DNA from: Christensenellaceae bacterium
GTDB taxonomy: Bacteria; Bacillota; Clostridia; Christensenellales; CAG-138
Direction: 5' to 3'
Length of the DNA stretch: 64,000 nucleotides
NCBI GenBank assembly: GCA_031261085.1
Contig: JAISKB010000001.1
Span: forward strand, 109,079 to 173,078
Program-made: the position numbers and the translations under genes
Shown: positions 42,385 to 51,848 of the stretch, piece by piece
Numbering within the stretch: the first letter of the stretch is position 1
How the letters are laid out: each line of letters begins with the position of its first letter
The notes under the pieces: generated by a model
Told to the model about the DNA's origin: nothing
Database searches by the model: none
The model's input: the letters and a program-made list of their open reading frames with translations, nothing else

Positions 42385-43887
42385 ATGCCAGAGTATCTAC
42401 TTGAAATGAACGGCGTATGCAAGGCCTTCCCCGGCGTACAGGCGCTGCAAGACGCGGCGCTCAAGCTGCGTCCGGGCACGGTGCACGCATTGATGGGCGA
42501 AAACGGCGCGGGCAAATCCACGCTGATGAAGTGCCTGTTCGGCATCTATAACATGGATCAGGGGGAAATCCTCTATAACGGCCAACCCATCAAAATCGCC
42601 AACCCCTTCGATGCGCTGGGCAAGGGCATTGCCATGGTGCATCAAGAGTTGCAGCCCATACCCGACCGCTCTATTGCCGAAAACATATATTGCGGGCGGC
42701 TCCCCAAAAGCATGGGCGGCATCCTCGTGAACCACGAAAAATTATATGCAGATACGCGCGTACTGCTCGATCGAATCGGTATGGATTTCGACCCGCATGC
42801 CAAGCTCGGCACGCTCTCCGTATCGCAGATGCAGTTGGTGGAAATTGCCAAGGCCATATCCGCCGATGCCCGCATCGTGATTATGGATGAGCCCACCTCC
42901 TCCCTCACGCTGGGCGAGGTGGAAAAGCTGTTTGGCATCATCGACCAGCTGCGCAAGGATGGCCGCGCCATCATATATATATCTCATAAAATGGATGAAA
43001 TACTCCGCATTGCCGATGAGGTCACCATCATGCGTGACGGCCAATATATCGGCACCTGGCCCGCAAGCGAGCTGACGACCGATAAGATTATCACCCGCAT
43101 GGTGGGCCGCGAAATGACCAACCTCTACCCTCCCAAAGAAAACGTCCCCGGTGAAGTGATATTTGAAACCGATGACTTCACCTCCATACACGACCGCTCC
43201 TTCCGCAATATCAGCTTTCAATTGCGCAGGGGCGAAATACTTGGCGTAAGCGGCTTGGTCGGCGCGCAGCGCACCGAGCTGATGGAGGGTATTTTTGGCC
43301 TGCGCGCGCATAAAAAAGGCGAGGTGCGCTACAAAGGGCAAACGCTTAAAATCAAGCGCCCGCAGGATGCCATATGCCGGCATATCGCCCTGCTCACCGA
43401 GGATAGGCGGCGCACCGGTATATTCGGCGTGCTCAGCGTAACGGATAATGTGGCGGTGGCTTCTTTGCGCCAATACCTATATGGCGGCATCATGCTAAAC
43501 GAGCGCGAAATCGCCAGCTTGGTAGAAGACAACATCAACAAGCTCAGCATCAAAACGCCCAGCGGGAAAACGTTAATCAAGTCGCTTTCCGGCGGCAACC
43601 AGCAAAAGGTCATCGTAAGCCGATGGCTCGCCAACGACCCGGATGTTTTTATTATGGATGAGCCAACGCGCGGCATCGATGTGGGCGCGAAATACGAAAT
43701 TTATTCCATCATAGCGGATTTGGCCAGGCAGGGCAAAAGCATCATCATGATCAGCTCCGAAATGCAGGAGCTCATCGGTATGGCCGACCGCATCATGGTC
43801 ATGTGCGATGGCAAGGTGACCGGCTTTGTGGAACGGGATACTATGAACCAGGAAACCATTATGGAACTGGCCACGCGTTTTGCGTAA
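42385..43887 (+). CDS. mglA: Galactose/methyl galactoside ABC transporter ATPase
   Basis: A 500-residue sugar ATPase with two fused ABC domains. The first has Walker A GENGAGKST, signature LSVSQMQLVEIAKAI and Walker B IVIMDEPTSSL. The second has the degenerate P-loop typical of the family (GLVGAQRTE), signature LSGGNQQKVIVSRWL and VFIMDEPTRGIDVG. Length and arrangement are those of MglA/RbsA. It powers import of sugar delivered by MglB. Confidence 0.95.
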   Translation: MPEYLLEMNGVCKAFPGVQALQDAALKLRPGTVHALMGENGAGKSTLMKCLFGIYNMDQGEILYNGQPIKIANPFDALGKGIAMVHQELQPIPDRSIAENIYCGRLPKSMGGILVNHEKLYADTRVLLDRIGMDFDPHAKLGTLSVSQMQLVEIAKAISADARIVIMDEPTSSLTLGEVEKLFGIIDQLRKDGRAIIYISHKMDEILRIADEVTIMRDGQYIGTWPASELTTDKIITRMVGREMTNLYPPKENVPGEVIFETDDFTSIHDRSFRNISFQLRRGEILGVSGLVGAQRTELMEGIFGLRAHKKGEVRYKGQTLKIKRPQDAICRHIALLTEDRRRTGIFGVLSVTDNVAVASLRQYLYGGIMLNEREIASLVEDNINKLSIKTPSGKTLIKSLSGGNQQKVIVSRWLANDPDVFIMDEPTRGIDVGAKYEIYSIIADLARQGKSIIMISSEMQELIGMADRIMVMCDGKVTGFVERDTMNQETIMELATRFA

Positions 43888-43908
43888 TTGCGTACGGAGG
43901 AAAATAGC

Positions 43909-44922
43909 ATGCAAGTCAAACCCGCAAATTTCAACACAAAAACCATCAGCAATTTTTTGGTCAACAACGCCATACTGTTGTTGATGATCGTCGTCGCCGT
44001 GAGCGTAGGCATTGCGCGGCCCGCTTTCTTTTCCGCATACAACGCCAAAAACCTTATCTCCAATACCTCCATCCGTTTTTTGGTGGCGTTGGGGGTATCC
44101 GGCTGCCTCATCACCTGCGGCACCGACCTTTCGGCCGGGCGCATGGTGGGGCTTTCGGCCTGCCTGGCGGCCACGTTTTTGCAGCGCGCCGACTATTCGG
44201 GCCGCATCTACGCCAACATGCCGGAGCCGAATATGCTGCTCGTGCTGCTGGGCGTGGTGCTCATCGCCACGATTTTCGGCCTGCTGAACGGCATCGTGAT
44301 AGCCTATCTCAAAGTGCCGCCCTTCATCGCCACGCTGGGCATGCAAACGATTATTTATGGCATATGCCAAATATATACGGGCTCCCAGCCCATTGGCGGC
44401 CTGCGCAGCGATTATACCGTGGGCCTGGCCTCCGGCTCGCTGTTTGGCATTACCTGGCTCCCTTACCTGGGCTTGATTGCCTTGGTGCTGGGCCTGATAT
44501 TTTGGTTTGTATATAACAAAACGCCGCACGGCAAATATATGTACGCCATCGGCGGCAACGAAAACGCGGCGGAAGTAAGCGGCATCAACACCGGCGGCAC
44601 CAAAATCATCATTTACATTACAGCGGCCGCAATGTATGGCGTAGCGGGCTTTTTGCTCGGCGGCAAGGCGGGCGGCGCGTCGGTAGGCCTGGGGCCGGGC
44701 TACGAGCTGGAGGCTATCGCCGGCTGCACGATAGGCGGCGTTTCCACCAACGGCGGCGTGGGCCGCGTATCCGGCATATTGATTGGCGTGCTGGTATTTG
44801 AGCTGCTCAAAATCGCCATGCAATTCATAGGCGTCGAAAGCAACTATACCTATATCGTGCAGGGCATCGTCATCATTACCGCCGTGGCGCTGGATATGCG
44901 CAAGTACGCCGCAAAGAAATAA
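43909..44922 (+). CDS. mglC: Galactose/methyl galactoside ABC transporter permease
   Basis: A 337-residue permease with about eight to ten hydrophobic segments and the BPD_transp_2 core GSQPIGGLRSDY ... GGNENAAEVSGINT ... GGVGRVSGILIGVLVF, typical of MglC. The ATG at 43909 follows CGGAGGAAAATAGC. It forms the homodimeric channel of the importer. Confidence 0.95.
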   Translation: MQVKPANFNTKTISNFLVNNAILLLMIVVAVSVGIARPAFFSAYNAKNLISNTSIRFLVALGVSGCLITCGTDLSAGRMVGLSACLAATFLQRADYSGRIYANMPEPNMLLVLLGVVLIATIFGLLNGIVIAYLKVPPFIATLGMQTIIYGICQIYTGSQPIGGLRSDYTVGLASGSLFGITWLPYLGLIALVLGLIFWFVYNKTPHGKYMYAIGGNENAAEVSGINTGGTKIIIYITAAAMYGVAGFLLGGKAGGASVGLGPGYELEAIAGCTIGGVSTNGGVGRVSGILIGVLVFELLKIAMQFIGVESNYTYIVQGIVIITAVALDMRKYAAKK

Positions 44923-45016
44923 GCCGCCGCGGCGCCGCAATGCGGCAATGTATGCTACAATATAAGCAGATGCGCCGCAAATACCATCCGGCGAAATATA
45001 ACTATGGGAGCGCGTT

Positions 45017-46309
45017 ATGAGTTCCATCTTTATGCACGCAAACCAATGGGAACAATATCTTTATACCCCAACCGGGGCCGCTGCCCTCGCCATGCTATAT
45101 GGCGAGGGCGCATCTACGCAGGCGGGGCGCTATATGGCCGCCGTCCGGGGCTTCACCAATGCGTTTGGCGATACACCCTTCGCGTTTGTTTCCGCGCCGG
45201 GCCGCACCGAGCTGCTGGGCAACCATACCGATCATCAGCGCGGGCGCGTGCTGGCCGCCGCCGTATCTATGGATGTGCTGGCCGCCGCCGCCAAAAACGA
45301 CGCGGGCAGGCTGCGCTTGCTTTCACAAGGATATACCATACTGGATATCTCCCTCGATTCCCTGCTGCCCAGCGCCGCCGAAAGCAACACCACAGCGGCG
45401 TTGATGCGGGGCGTGGCGGCCGGCATCGTACAGGCGGGCGGCGCGGTAGGCGGTATGGACTTATATGTGATTTCCAGCGTGCCGGTGGGCAGCGGGCTTT
45501 CTTCCTCCGCCGCCATAGAGGTGCTACTGGGCACCGCGTTCAACTACCTCTACAACGAAAATGCGCTTTCCCCCATCCGCATTGCGCAAATTGGCCAATA
45601 TGCCGAAAATACGTTCTTTGGCAAGCCCTGCGGGCTGATGGATCAAATGGCCTCCTCGGTGGGCGGCGTGGTGAGCATAGACTTTGCGGATGCCGCCAAT
45701 CCCCTGGTCACGCGCATACCCTATGATTTGGGTGCATATACCTTGTTTGTCGTAAACGCGGGCGGCAGCCATGCAGACCTCACGCAGGAGTATGCCGATA
45801 TCCCCGGTGAAATGTGCGCCGTGGCCCAGCAATTGGGCCGCGCGGTGCTGGGCGAGGTTGCGCCGGATGCTTTTTTCGAAGCGCTCCCCCGCCTGCGGCA
45901 AAGCGTGAGCGACCGCGCCATCTTGCGCGCCCTGCACTTTTTTGAGGAGAATCAGCGCGTGCTGCAGGGCGAGAGCGCGCTGCGGTGCGGCGATATGCCG
46001 CGCTACTGCGGCATTATGCTCTCCTCGGGGGATTCTTCCTTTAAGCAGTTGCAAAACATCTATCCTTCGGGCAACATCAGGGAGCGCAGCGTGGCGCTGG
46101 CGCTCTCGCTCGCAAAGCGCACGCTCGAGGGTCAGGGCGCGTGGCGCGTGCAGGGCGGCGGCTTTGCGGGCACCATACAGGCGCTGGCTCCCCTCGCGCT
46201 TGCGGCCCCCTTTTGCGCCCAAATGCGCGCCGTATTCGGCGAGGACAGCTGCCCTGCGCTTCGCGTACGCCCGGTAGGCGGGTACGCTTTGGCGCCAACA
46301 CAGCCATAA
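45017..46309 (+). CDS. galK: Galactokinase
   Basis: 430 residues of the GHMP kinase family. GalK phosphorylates galactose to galactose-1-phosphate. The galactose signature APGRTELLGNHTDHQRG, the ATP loop PVGSGLSSSAAIEV, the catalytic region CGLMDQMASSVGG and the C-terminal VQGGGFAGTIQAL are present. There is an N-terminal extension of about 50 residues before the galactose signature, as seen in some clostridial GalK. It opens the Leloir series galK-galE-galT. Confidence 0.97.
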   Translation: MSSIFMHANQWEQYLYTPTGAAALAMLYGEGASTQAGRYMAAVRGFTNAFGDTPFAFVSAPGRTELLGNHTDHQRGRVLAAAVSMDVLAAAAKNDAGRLRLLSQGYTILDISLDSLLPSAAESNTTAALMRGVAAGIVQAGGAVGGMDLYVISSVPVGSGLSSSAAIEVLLGTAFNYLYNENALSPIRIAQIGQYAENTFFGKPCGLMDQMASSVGGVVSIDFADAANPLVTRIPYDLGAYTLFVVNAGGSHADLTQEYADIPGEMCAVAQQLGRAVLGEVAPDAFFEALPRLRQSVSDRAILRALHFFEENQRVLQGESALRCGDMPRYCGIMLSSGDSSFKQLQNIYPSGNIRERSVALALSLAKRTLEGQGAWRVQGGGFAGTIQALAPLALAAPFCAQMRAVFGEDSCPALRVRPVGGYALAPTQP

Positions 46310-46333
46310 CCTAAAAAACAACGCGAGGTATAT

Positions 46334-47329
46334 ATGCAACAACGTATTTTGGTTTTAGGCGGCGCGGGCTACATCGGCTCGCACACGGTTTATGCGCTGG
46401 TTGAAAGCGGCGCGCAGGTCGTCGTAGCGGATAATTTAGAAACCGGCCACCGCGCGGCCCTGCACCCCGAGGCAAAGTTCTATCAGGGGGATATCCGCGA
46501 CGGCGCGTTTTTGGATAACCTGTTCACCCATGAAAAGGTGGAGGGCGTGATTCATTTTGCGGCCAACTCCTTGGTGGGCGAAAGCATGGAGAACCCGCTT
46601 AAATACTACGACAACAATGTGGGCGGCACGCGGGTGCTGCTATCCGCTATGCTGCGGCATGGCGTAAAGCACATCGTGTTCTCCTCCACCGCCGCCACCT
46701 ATGGCGAGCCCGCGCAAATCCCCATACTCGAAAGCGACCCCGCGCGCCCCACCAACGCCTATGGCGAAACCAAGCTGGCGATGGAACGCATGTTCCACTG
46801 GACGGAGCAGGCGCACGGCTTAAAATATGCCTCGCTGCGCTACTTCAACGCCTCCGGCGCGCACCCACACGGCGCGATTGGGGAGGCGCACGCGCCCGAA
46901 ACGCACCTTGTGCCCCTCATTTTGCAGGCGGCGCTGGGCAAGCGGGCCAGCATACAAATTTATGGCGACGATTACCCCACGCGGGATGGCACCTGCGTGC
47001 GGGATTATATTCATGTGTGCGATTTGGCCGATGCGCATATACTGGCCATCAACTACCTGCTGGCCGGCAACCCAAGCGACATCTTCAACCTGGGCAACGG
47101 CGTTGGCTTCACGGTAAAAGAGGTGCTGACGGCCGCCGAGCAGGTGGTTGGGCACGCCATCCCCCGGCAAACGACAGCGCGCAGGGCGGGCGACCCGGCG
47201 CAGCTGGTAGCCTCCAGCGAGAAGGCGCGCAGCATCTTAAAGTGGGATCCGCAGCGTGCCGACATCCATCGCATCATAGAGGATGCGTGGCGCTGGCATG
47301 CCGCGCACCCGGATGGATTTGCGGATTGA
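46334..47329 (+). CDS. galE: UDP-glucose 4-epimerase
   Basis: 331 residues. The NAD-binding GGAGYIGSH, the catalytic serine region FSSTAATYGEP and YGETK (Tyr-x3-Lys), and C-terminal substrate contacts (NLGNGVGFTVKEV) mark GalE. It interconverts UDP-galactose and UDP-glucose. It lies 24 bp after galK with GAGG upstream, and its stop touches a possible first start of galT. Confidence 0.97.
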   Translation: MQQRILVLGGAGYIGSHTVYALVESGAQVVVADNLETGHRAALHPEAKFYQGDIRDGAFLDNLFTHEKVEGVIHFAANSLVGESMENPLKYYDNNVGGTRVLLSAMLRHGVKHIVFSSTAATYGEPAQIPILESDPARPTNAYGETKLAMERMFHWTEQAHGLKYASLRYFNASGAHPHGAIGEAHAPETHLVPLILQAALGKRASIQIYGDDYPTRDGTCVRDYIHVCDLADAHILAINYLLAGNPSDIFNLGNGVGFTVKEVLTAAEQVVGHAIPRQTTARRAGDPAQLVASSEKARSILKWDPQRADIHRIIEDAWRWHAAHPDGFAD

Positions 47330-47349
47330 TGCGCACCCTGGAGACTTTC

Positions 47350-48846
47350 ATGATAGATCAGGCAATCGACACCCTTTTGGCATACGCAATCCACCGCGGC
47401 CTCATCGACGCGGCGGATGAAATCTATATGCGCAACCGCCTTTTGGCGCTGCTGGGGCTAACCGCCTACGCGGGCGGGCAGGCCGCGCCCGATATGGACA
47501 CGCCCCTGCACGTCGTTTTGGATACCTTGGTAGATTCCGCCGCCGCGCGGGGCATCATTGAGAGTTCCGCCTCCGCCCGTGAGCGGTTCGGCGCGGCCAT
47601 CATGGGCACGCTCACACCTTGGCCCACGGCGGTACAGCAGCGATTTTTGGCGGAATACGCGCATTCTCCCCGGCAGGCGACCGATTGGTTTTACCGCTTT
47701 TGCCACGATACCAACTACATCAGCGCCTACCGCACCTCGCTGGATAGGCGCTGGCAAACGGCTACCGAATATGGCGCGCTGGATATCACCATCAACCTGT
47801 CGAAGCCCGAAAAGGATCCGCGGGATATTGCGGCGGCACGGCAGGCGCCCGCCTCTGGCTACCCCGCCTGCTTGCTATGCGCCGAAAACGAGGGCTACGA
47901 GGGGCATGCCGGGCACCCGGGGCGGCAGAATCACCGCATCCTCCCGGTGACGATTTGCGGGGAGGCATGGGGGTTCCAATACTCGCCGTATGTATACTAT
48001 AACGAGCATTGCATAGTGCTCAACCGGCGGCACATCCCCATGGTGATAGACGAACAAGCCTTCGCGAAGCTGTTCAGCTTTGTAGAGCGGTTCCCGCATT
48101 ATTTTTTGGGTTCCAACGCCGATTTGCCCATCGTAGGGGGCAGCATACTAAGCCACGAGCACTTTCAGGGCGGCAACCACGCCTTCCCCATGGCGCTTGC
48201 CTCCATCGAAACGCCGGTCGCCTTTAAAAGCTATGCCGATGTGGAGGCGGGCATCGTAAAATGGCCCATGGCGGTGCTTCGGTTAAAGCATGCCGACGCA
48301 AACCGGCTGGTGCGCTTGGGCGCGCGTATACTGGAGGCTTGGCGGGGCTATACCGATGCAAGCGCCGGAATATTCGCTTTTACCGATGAAACGCCGCACA
48401 ATACCATCACGCCTATCGCGCGGCGGCGCGATGGGCAATATGAGCTGGACTTGGTTTTGCGCAACAACAAAACCTCTGCAGAGCACCCATTGGGCATTTT
48501 TCACCCGCACGCGGAGCTGCATCATATCAAAAAAGAGAATATCGGACTTATCGAAGTGATGGGGCTGGCGGTGCTGCCCGCGCGGCTGCTGCAGGAGATG
48601 GAGGCGCTTAAGCGCGCGCTGCTATGCGGCGGCGACCTATACGCCGATGCGCTTACCGCCAAGCACGCGCCTTGGGCGCAGGGGTTTTTGCCCAAGTATA
48701 CAAGCATTGCGCCCGATTCGATAGACGCTATTTTGCAGCGGGAAATCGGCCTGGTGTTTGCCACGGTGCTGGAGCACGCGGGCGTATTCAAGCGAGATGC
48801 CGCCGGGCAAGCCGCGTTTTTGCGGTTTGTACAGGCGGTGGGGTAA
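47350..48846 (+). CDS. galT: UTP/UDP-glucose-hexose-1-phosphate uridylyltransferase, type 2
   Basis: 498 residues, the long Firmicutes form of GalT. Visible are RNRLLALLGL, NLSKPEKDPRDIAAA, CENEGY-type segment CAENEGYEGH, and the active-site region SHEHFQGGNHAFPM. It transfers UMP between UDP-glucose and galactose-1-phosphate. I chose the ATG at 47350 because GGAG lies 6 bp upstream; an ATG at 47329 overlapping the galE stop is the alternative. It closes the galactose module. Confidence 0.96.
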   Translation: MIDQAIDTLLAYAIHRGLIDAADEIYMRNRLLALLGLTAYAGGQAAPDMDTPLHVVLDTLVDSAAARGIIESSASARERFGAAIMGTLTPWPTAVQQRFLAEYAHSPRQATDWFYRFCHDTNYISAYRTSLDRRWQTATEYGALDITINLSKPEKDPRDIAAARQAPASGYPACLLCAENEGYEGHAGHPGRQNHRILPVTICGEAWGFQYSPYVYYNEHCIVLNRRHIPMVIDEQAFAKLFSFVERFPHYFLGSNADLPIVGGSILSHEHFQGGNHAFPMALASIETPVAFKSYADVEAGIVKWPMAVLRLKHADANRLVRLGARILEAWRGYTDASAGIFAFTDETPHNTITPIARRRDGQYELDLVLRNNKTSAEHPLGIFHPHAELHHIKKENIGLIEVMGLAVLPARLLQEMEALKRALLCGGDLYADALTAKHAPWAQGFLPKYTSIAPDSIDAILQREIGLVFATVLEHAGVFKRDAAGQAAFLRFVQAVG

Positions 48847-48875
48847 AACGGCTTTTGTTAAAAATCATTTACACA

Positions 48876-48902
48876 AAAAGCGCGCCTTCGCGGCGCGCTT
48901 TT
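48876..48902. terminator. Bidirectional terminator between galT and the EF-G-like gene
   Basis: An 11-bp stem (AAAAGCGCGCC / GGCGCGCTTTT) with a 5-nt TTCGC loop lies between convergent genes, A-rich on the left and T-rich on the right, so it can work on both strands. Confidence 0.88.
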
Positions 48903-48918
48903 ATGCTGCATAAGCTGG

Positions 48919-50991
48919 TTATTCGTCGTCGTCCTCGTCCTTTTGGGCGGATTCGATGATCTTTTTGGCCTCAAACGCGGGCACATCCTCATAGCGCGCA
49001 AACTCGCTTTTGAAGGAGCCTCGCGCCTGCGTCATGGAGCGCAGGTCGGTCGCATATTTGAACATTTCGCTCAAGGGGGCTTCGGCCACCACCTCGGTGC
49101 CGTCCTCGCAGGGGTTCATGCCCAACACGCGCCCACGGCGGCTGGAAAGATCGCCCATGATGGCGCCGGTATATTCGTTGGGTACCAATATGTCATAGCG
49201 GTGGATTGGCTCAATCAGGGCGGGCTGCGCCTTGGCGCAGGCCTCTTTATAAGCCAGGCGCGCCGCGCTCTTAAACGCGACCTCCTTGGAATCGACCGGA
49301 TGATACTTGCCGAAGAACAGCGTGGCCTTCACGCCAATCATCGGGTAGCCCGCCAGCACGCCCTTGCGCATGGCCTCGCGCGTGCCCTTTTCTACCGCGG
49401 GGATATATTCCCTTGGCACCACGCCGCCCACAATCGCGTTTACGAACTCGAAGTCTTCCCCGTTGGTAAGGGGCTCAAACCGCATGTTTACCACGCCGTA
49501 TTGGCCGCTGCCGCCGGTCTGCTTTTTATGCTTGCCCTCAGCCTCTGCCTTGCCGCGGATGGTTTCACGATAGGGGATGCGCGGGTCGGAAATTTGCGCT
49601 TCGGCGCCGATTTTATTCTTGAGCTTGGAGCACAATACATCTAAATGCACTTCGCCCAAGCCGCAGATCAGCACGTCGCCGGTTTCCACATTCTTTTCCA
49701 TAGCCATGGTCGGGTCTTCTTCCAACAGCTTGTTGAGCCCGGCAAAAACCTTATCCTCCTCCCCCTGCTTCTTGGCCGAAACGGCCAGGCTGATGCAGGG
49801 CTTGGGGAACTCGATTGCGGCAAACTGCACCTGGTCGGTGCTATCGCACAGCGTATCGCCCGTGCCGGTATATTGGAGCTTGCCCAGCACGCCGATATCC
49901 CCCGCGATAAGCTTATCGACCGGGATAACCTTCTTGCCCCGCATCAAGCCGGGCGCGGAGGGCTTTTCGCTCTTCTCTTCATTGGTGTTATAAGGCGCGA
50001 CATCCACGCTCAGCGTGCCCCTATATACCTTTATGATGGAGTATTTGCCGAATTGATCCACCACGGTTTTAATGACCTGGCCCGCAAACTTGCCATCCTT
50101 GGTAATCTGCACGGCGGCGCCGGTTTTAACATTGATGGCGGCGGGCAGCGGCGCCTGGTCGGCGGCGGGCATATAGTGTACGAGCAAATCCATCAGGGTG
50201 TTAACGCCAATGTTGGGCTGCGCGGCGCAGCAGGTGACCGGCGTGATGCCGCCCTCCAAAATGCCCTTCGACAGGCCCTGTACCATCTCCTCGCGCGAGA
50301 GCTCGCCCTCTTCGAAGAATTTCTCCATCAGCGTTTCATCGCTTTCGGCGGCGGCTTCGGTAAGCTGCTCATATACCTCCTGCGCGCGGCCTTGCAGCGC
50401 ATCGGGTATGGCGGCTTCCTTTTCGCCCTTGCCGTCAAACAGCTTGGCGGTCATGTGGACGATATCCACATAGCCAACGAACGCGCCCTTATCGATAATG
50501 GGCAGTTGGATGGGCACGGCGCTGGGGCCAAACTTTTGTGTGATTTCGGACATAACTTTATCGAAGTTGGCGTTTTCACGATCCATCTGGTTGATGACGA
50601 TCATGCGCGCCTTGCCTGCCTTTTTGCAGATGGACATGGCCTTTTCGGCGCCCACCACCGGCCCGGATACCGCGCCCACCACGATGAGGGCAGAATCGGC
50701 CAGCGCCATGGCGGCGGCTACTTCGCCATAAAAATCGAAAAAGCCCGGCGCGTCGATCAGGTTGATCTTGACGTCTTTCCATTCGAAGGGGGCCAGCGCG
50801 GCATTGATGGAAATGGTGCGTTTTACCTCTTCGGGGTCATAATCGGTGGTGGCTGTGCCGTTTTCCACCCGACCGATGCGCTCGATGAGGCCGGCATTAA
50901 AGAGCATAGCTTCGGTAAGGGTGGTTTTCCCCTCGCCGCCATGGCCAAAAACGCCAATATTGCGGATGTTTGCTGCGGTATAGTTCTTCAT
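48919..50991 (-). CDS. Elongation factor G-like GTPase (EF-G2 type)
   Basis: 690 residues with the full EF-G domain order (G domain, domains II-V). The P-loop is GHGGEGKT (17-24) and the base-recognition motif is NQMD. The G3 motif is DAPGFFDF, with F84 where canonical EF-G has the catalytic histidine (DTPGHVDF), and the loop before it is also changed. This marks the paralogous EF-G-like family rather than the housekeeping translocase; its role in translation is not settled. I start at the ATG at 50991 with AGGGGGACAACC upstream. It has its own promoter. Confidence 0.9.
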   Translation of the reverse strand: MKNYTAANIRNIGVFGHGGEGKTTLTEAMLFNAGLIERIGRVENGTATTDYDPEEVKRTISINAALAPFEWKDVKINLIDAPGFFDFYGEVAAAMALADSALIVVGAVSGPVVGAEKAMSICKKAGKARMIVINQMDRENANFDKVMSEITQKFGPSAVPIQLPIIDKGAFVGYVDIVHMTAKLFDGKGEKEAAIPDALQGRAQEVYEQLTEAAAESDETLMEKFFEEGELSREEMVQGLSKGILEGGITPVTCCAAQPNIGVNTLMDLLVHYMPAADQAPLPAAINVKTGAAVQITKDGKFAGQVIKTVVDQFGKYSIIKVYRGTLSVDVAPYNTNEEKSEKPSAPGLMRGKKVIPVDKLIAGDIGVLGKLQYTGTGDTLCDSTDQVQFAAIEFPKPCISLAVSAKKQGEEDKVFAGLNKLLEEDPTMAMEKNVETGDVLICGLGEVHLDVLCSKLKNKIGAEAQISDPRIPYRETIRGKAEAEGKHKKQTGGSGQYGVVNMRFEPLTNGEDFEFVNAIVGGVVPREYIPAVEKGTREAMRKGVLAGYPMIGVKATLFFGKYHPVDSKEVAFKSAARLAYKEACAKAQPALIEPIHRYDILVPNEYTGAIMGDLSSRRGRVLGMNPCEDGTEVVAEAPLSEMFKYATDLRSMTQARGSFKSEFARYEDVPAFEAKKIIESAQKDEDDDE

Positions 50992-51072
50992 GGTTGTCCC
51001 CCTGTCGATAAGTTTAATGATGATCTGTATACAAAGGCAAATGCCTATCTCACGCAAAAACTACCAATTACT

Positions 51073-51101
51073 ATTTTACCAGTGGGCAGGCCGCTTGTAA
51101 A
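51073..51101 (-). promoter_or_regulatory. Promoter of the EF-G-like gene
   Basis: On the minus strand TTTACA (51096-51101) and TAAAAT (51073-51078) with a 17-bp spacer, just after the end of the alkD gene. Confidence 0.65.
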
Positions 51102-51111
51102 CTGTTTTCCG

Positions 51112-51840
51112 TCATAAACGCGCGTTTCCCGTTTGGCCGCGCTTCATACCGCGCAGCAGCGCCTTATCTTCCAACGATATGCGATAGCTTTCGCAGGCCT
51201 TTTGCACCGCTTTATTATACGTCCAGTCATCCAAGCCGCAATGGCGCAAATACGCCAGCGTCTTGCCGCGGCATTTAGCCAGCGCCGTGGCCACGCCCCA
51301 GGCCACCGCCATCTTCACATAGTATCCTTCGTGATGGATGCCTTCATACAGCCTGAGCACATCCTCTATATGCGCGTCGTCGAGGTAGTAACACATCAGC
51401 ATCACCGCCACAAAGCGGATTTGATATTCCTCCCCCGTATCGAGGCAACGCAAAAGGAAGTCGTACATCAGCTCCCTGTGCTGCTTGGTGCATTGCAAGG
51501 CGCTGCAGAACAAGTCGCAAACCGCCCAGCTGTCGATTTTGGGCACAAAGCCCGCGATATAAGAAAGCCGCTCCTCGATATCGCACTTGGCGCCGCCTAT
51601 CACCAGCGCCTGCAAAATGCGCTCTTCGTATAAGTCGCTTTGCGCGGCGGCCAAAAAGCCGCGAAAATCCCCATTCGCAAGCCGCTTGGCGACTTGCCGA
51701 AGCACGGGCGTGCGCACGCCCAGCACCCCGGCGGCATCGCTGCCCGGCAGCAGGCGCAGGTGAAATGTGCGATAATTGGGGTCGGCAAGCGACTGCAGCT
51801 CTTGCAGTAGCGCTTCCCTATCTTGCTGTGTAAATGGCAT
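51112..51840 (-). CDS. DNA alkylation repair protein, AlkD-like
   Basis: 242 residues of HEAT-like helical repeats. GVRTPVLRQVAKRLA near the N-terminus, DSWAVCDLF and the C-terminal NKAVQKACESYRIS are typical of the AlkD family. AlkD removes bulky alkylated bases from DNA without base flipping. The gene starts 8 bp after the PBP2 stop, so it is the last gene of the mreCD-PBP2 transcript, an arrangement without an obvious functional reason. Confidence 0.9.
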   Translation of the reverse strand: MPFTQQDREALLQELQSLADPNYRTFHLRLLPGSDAAGVLGVRTPVLRQVAKRLANGDFRGFLAAAQSDLYEERILQALVIGGAKCDIEERLSYIAGFVPKIDSWAVCDLFCSALQCTKQHRELMYDFLLRCLDTGEEYQIRFVAVMLMCYYLDDAHIEDVLRLYEGIHHEGYYVKMAVAWGVATALAKCRGKTLAYLRHCGLDDWTYNKAVQKACESYRISLEDKALLRGMKRGQTGNARL

Positions 51841-51848
51841 GGGCTCCT

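Noticed and set aside
43573..45027. Minus-strand open frame of 484 codons opposite mglA and mglC
   Set aside because: It overlaps two conserved transporter genes, is rich in His, Arg and Ala without domain features and is explained by codon bias on the true strand.
49645..51117. Plus-strand open frame of 490 codons opposite the EF-G-like gene
   Set aside because: It is fully antisense to a conserved GTPase gene; no protein family features.
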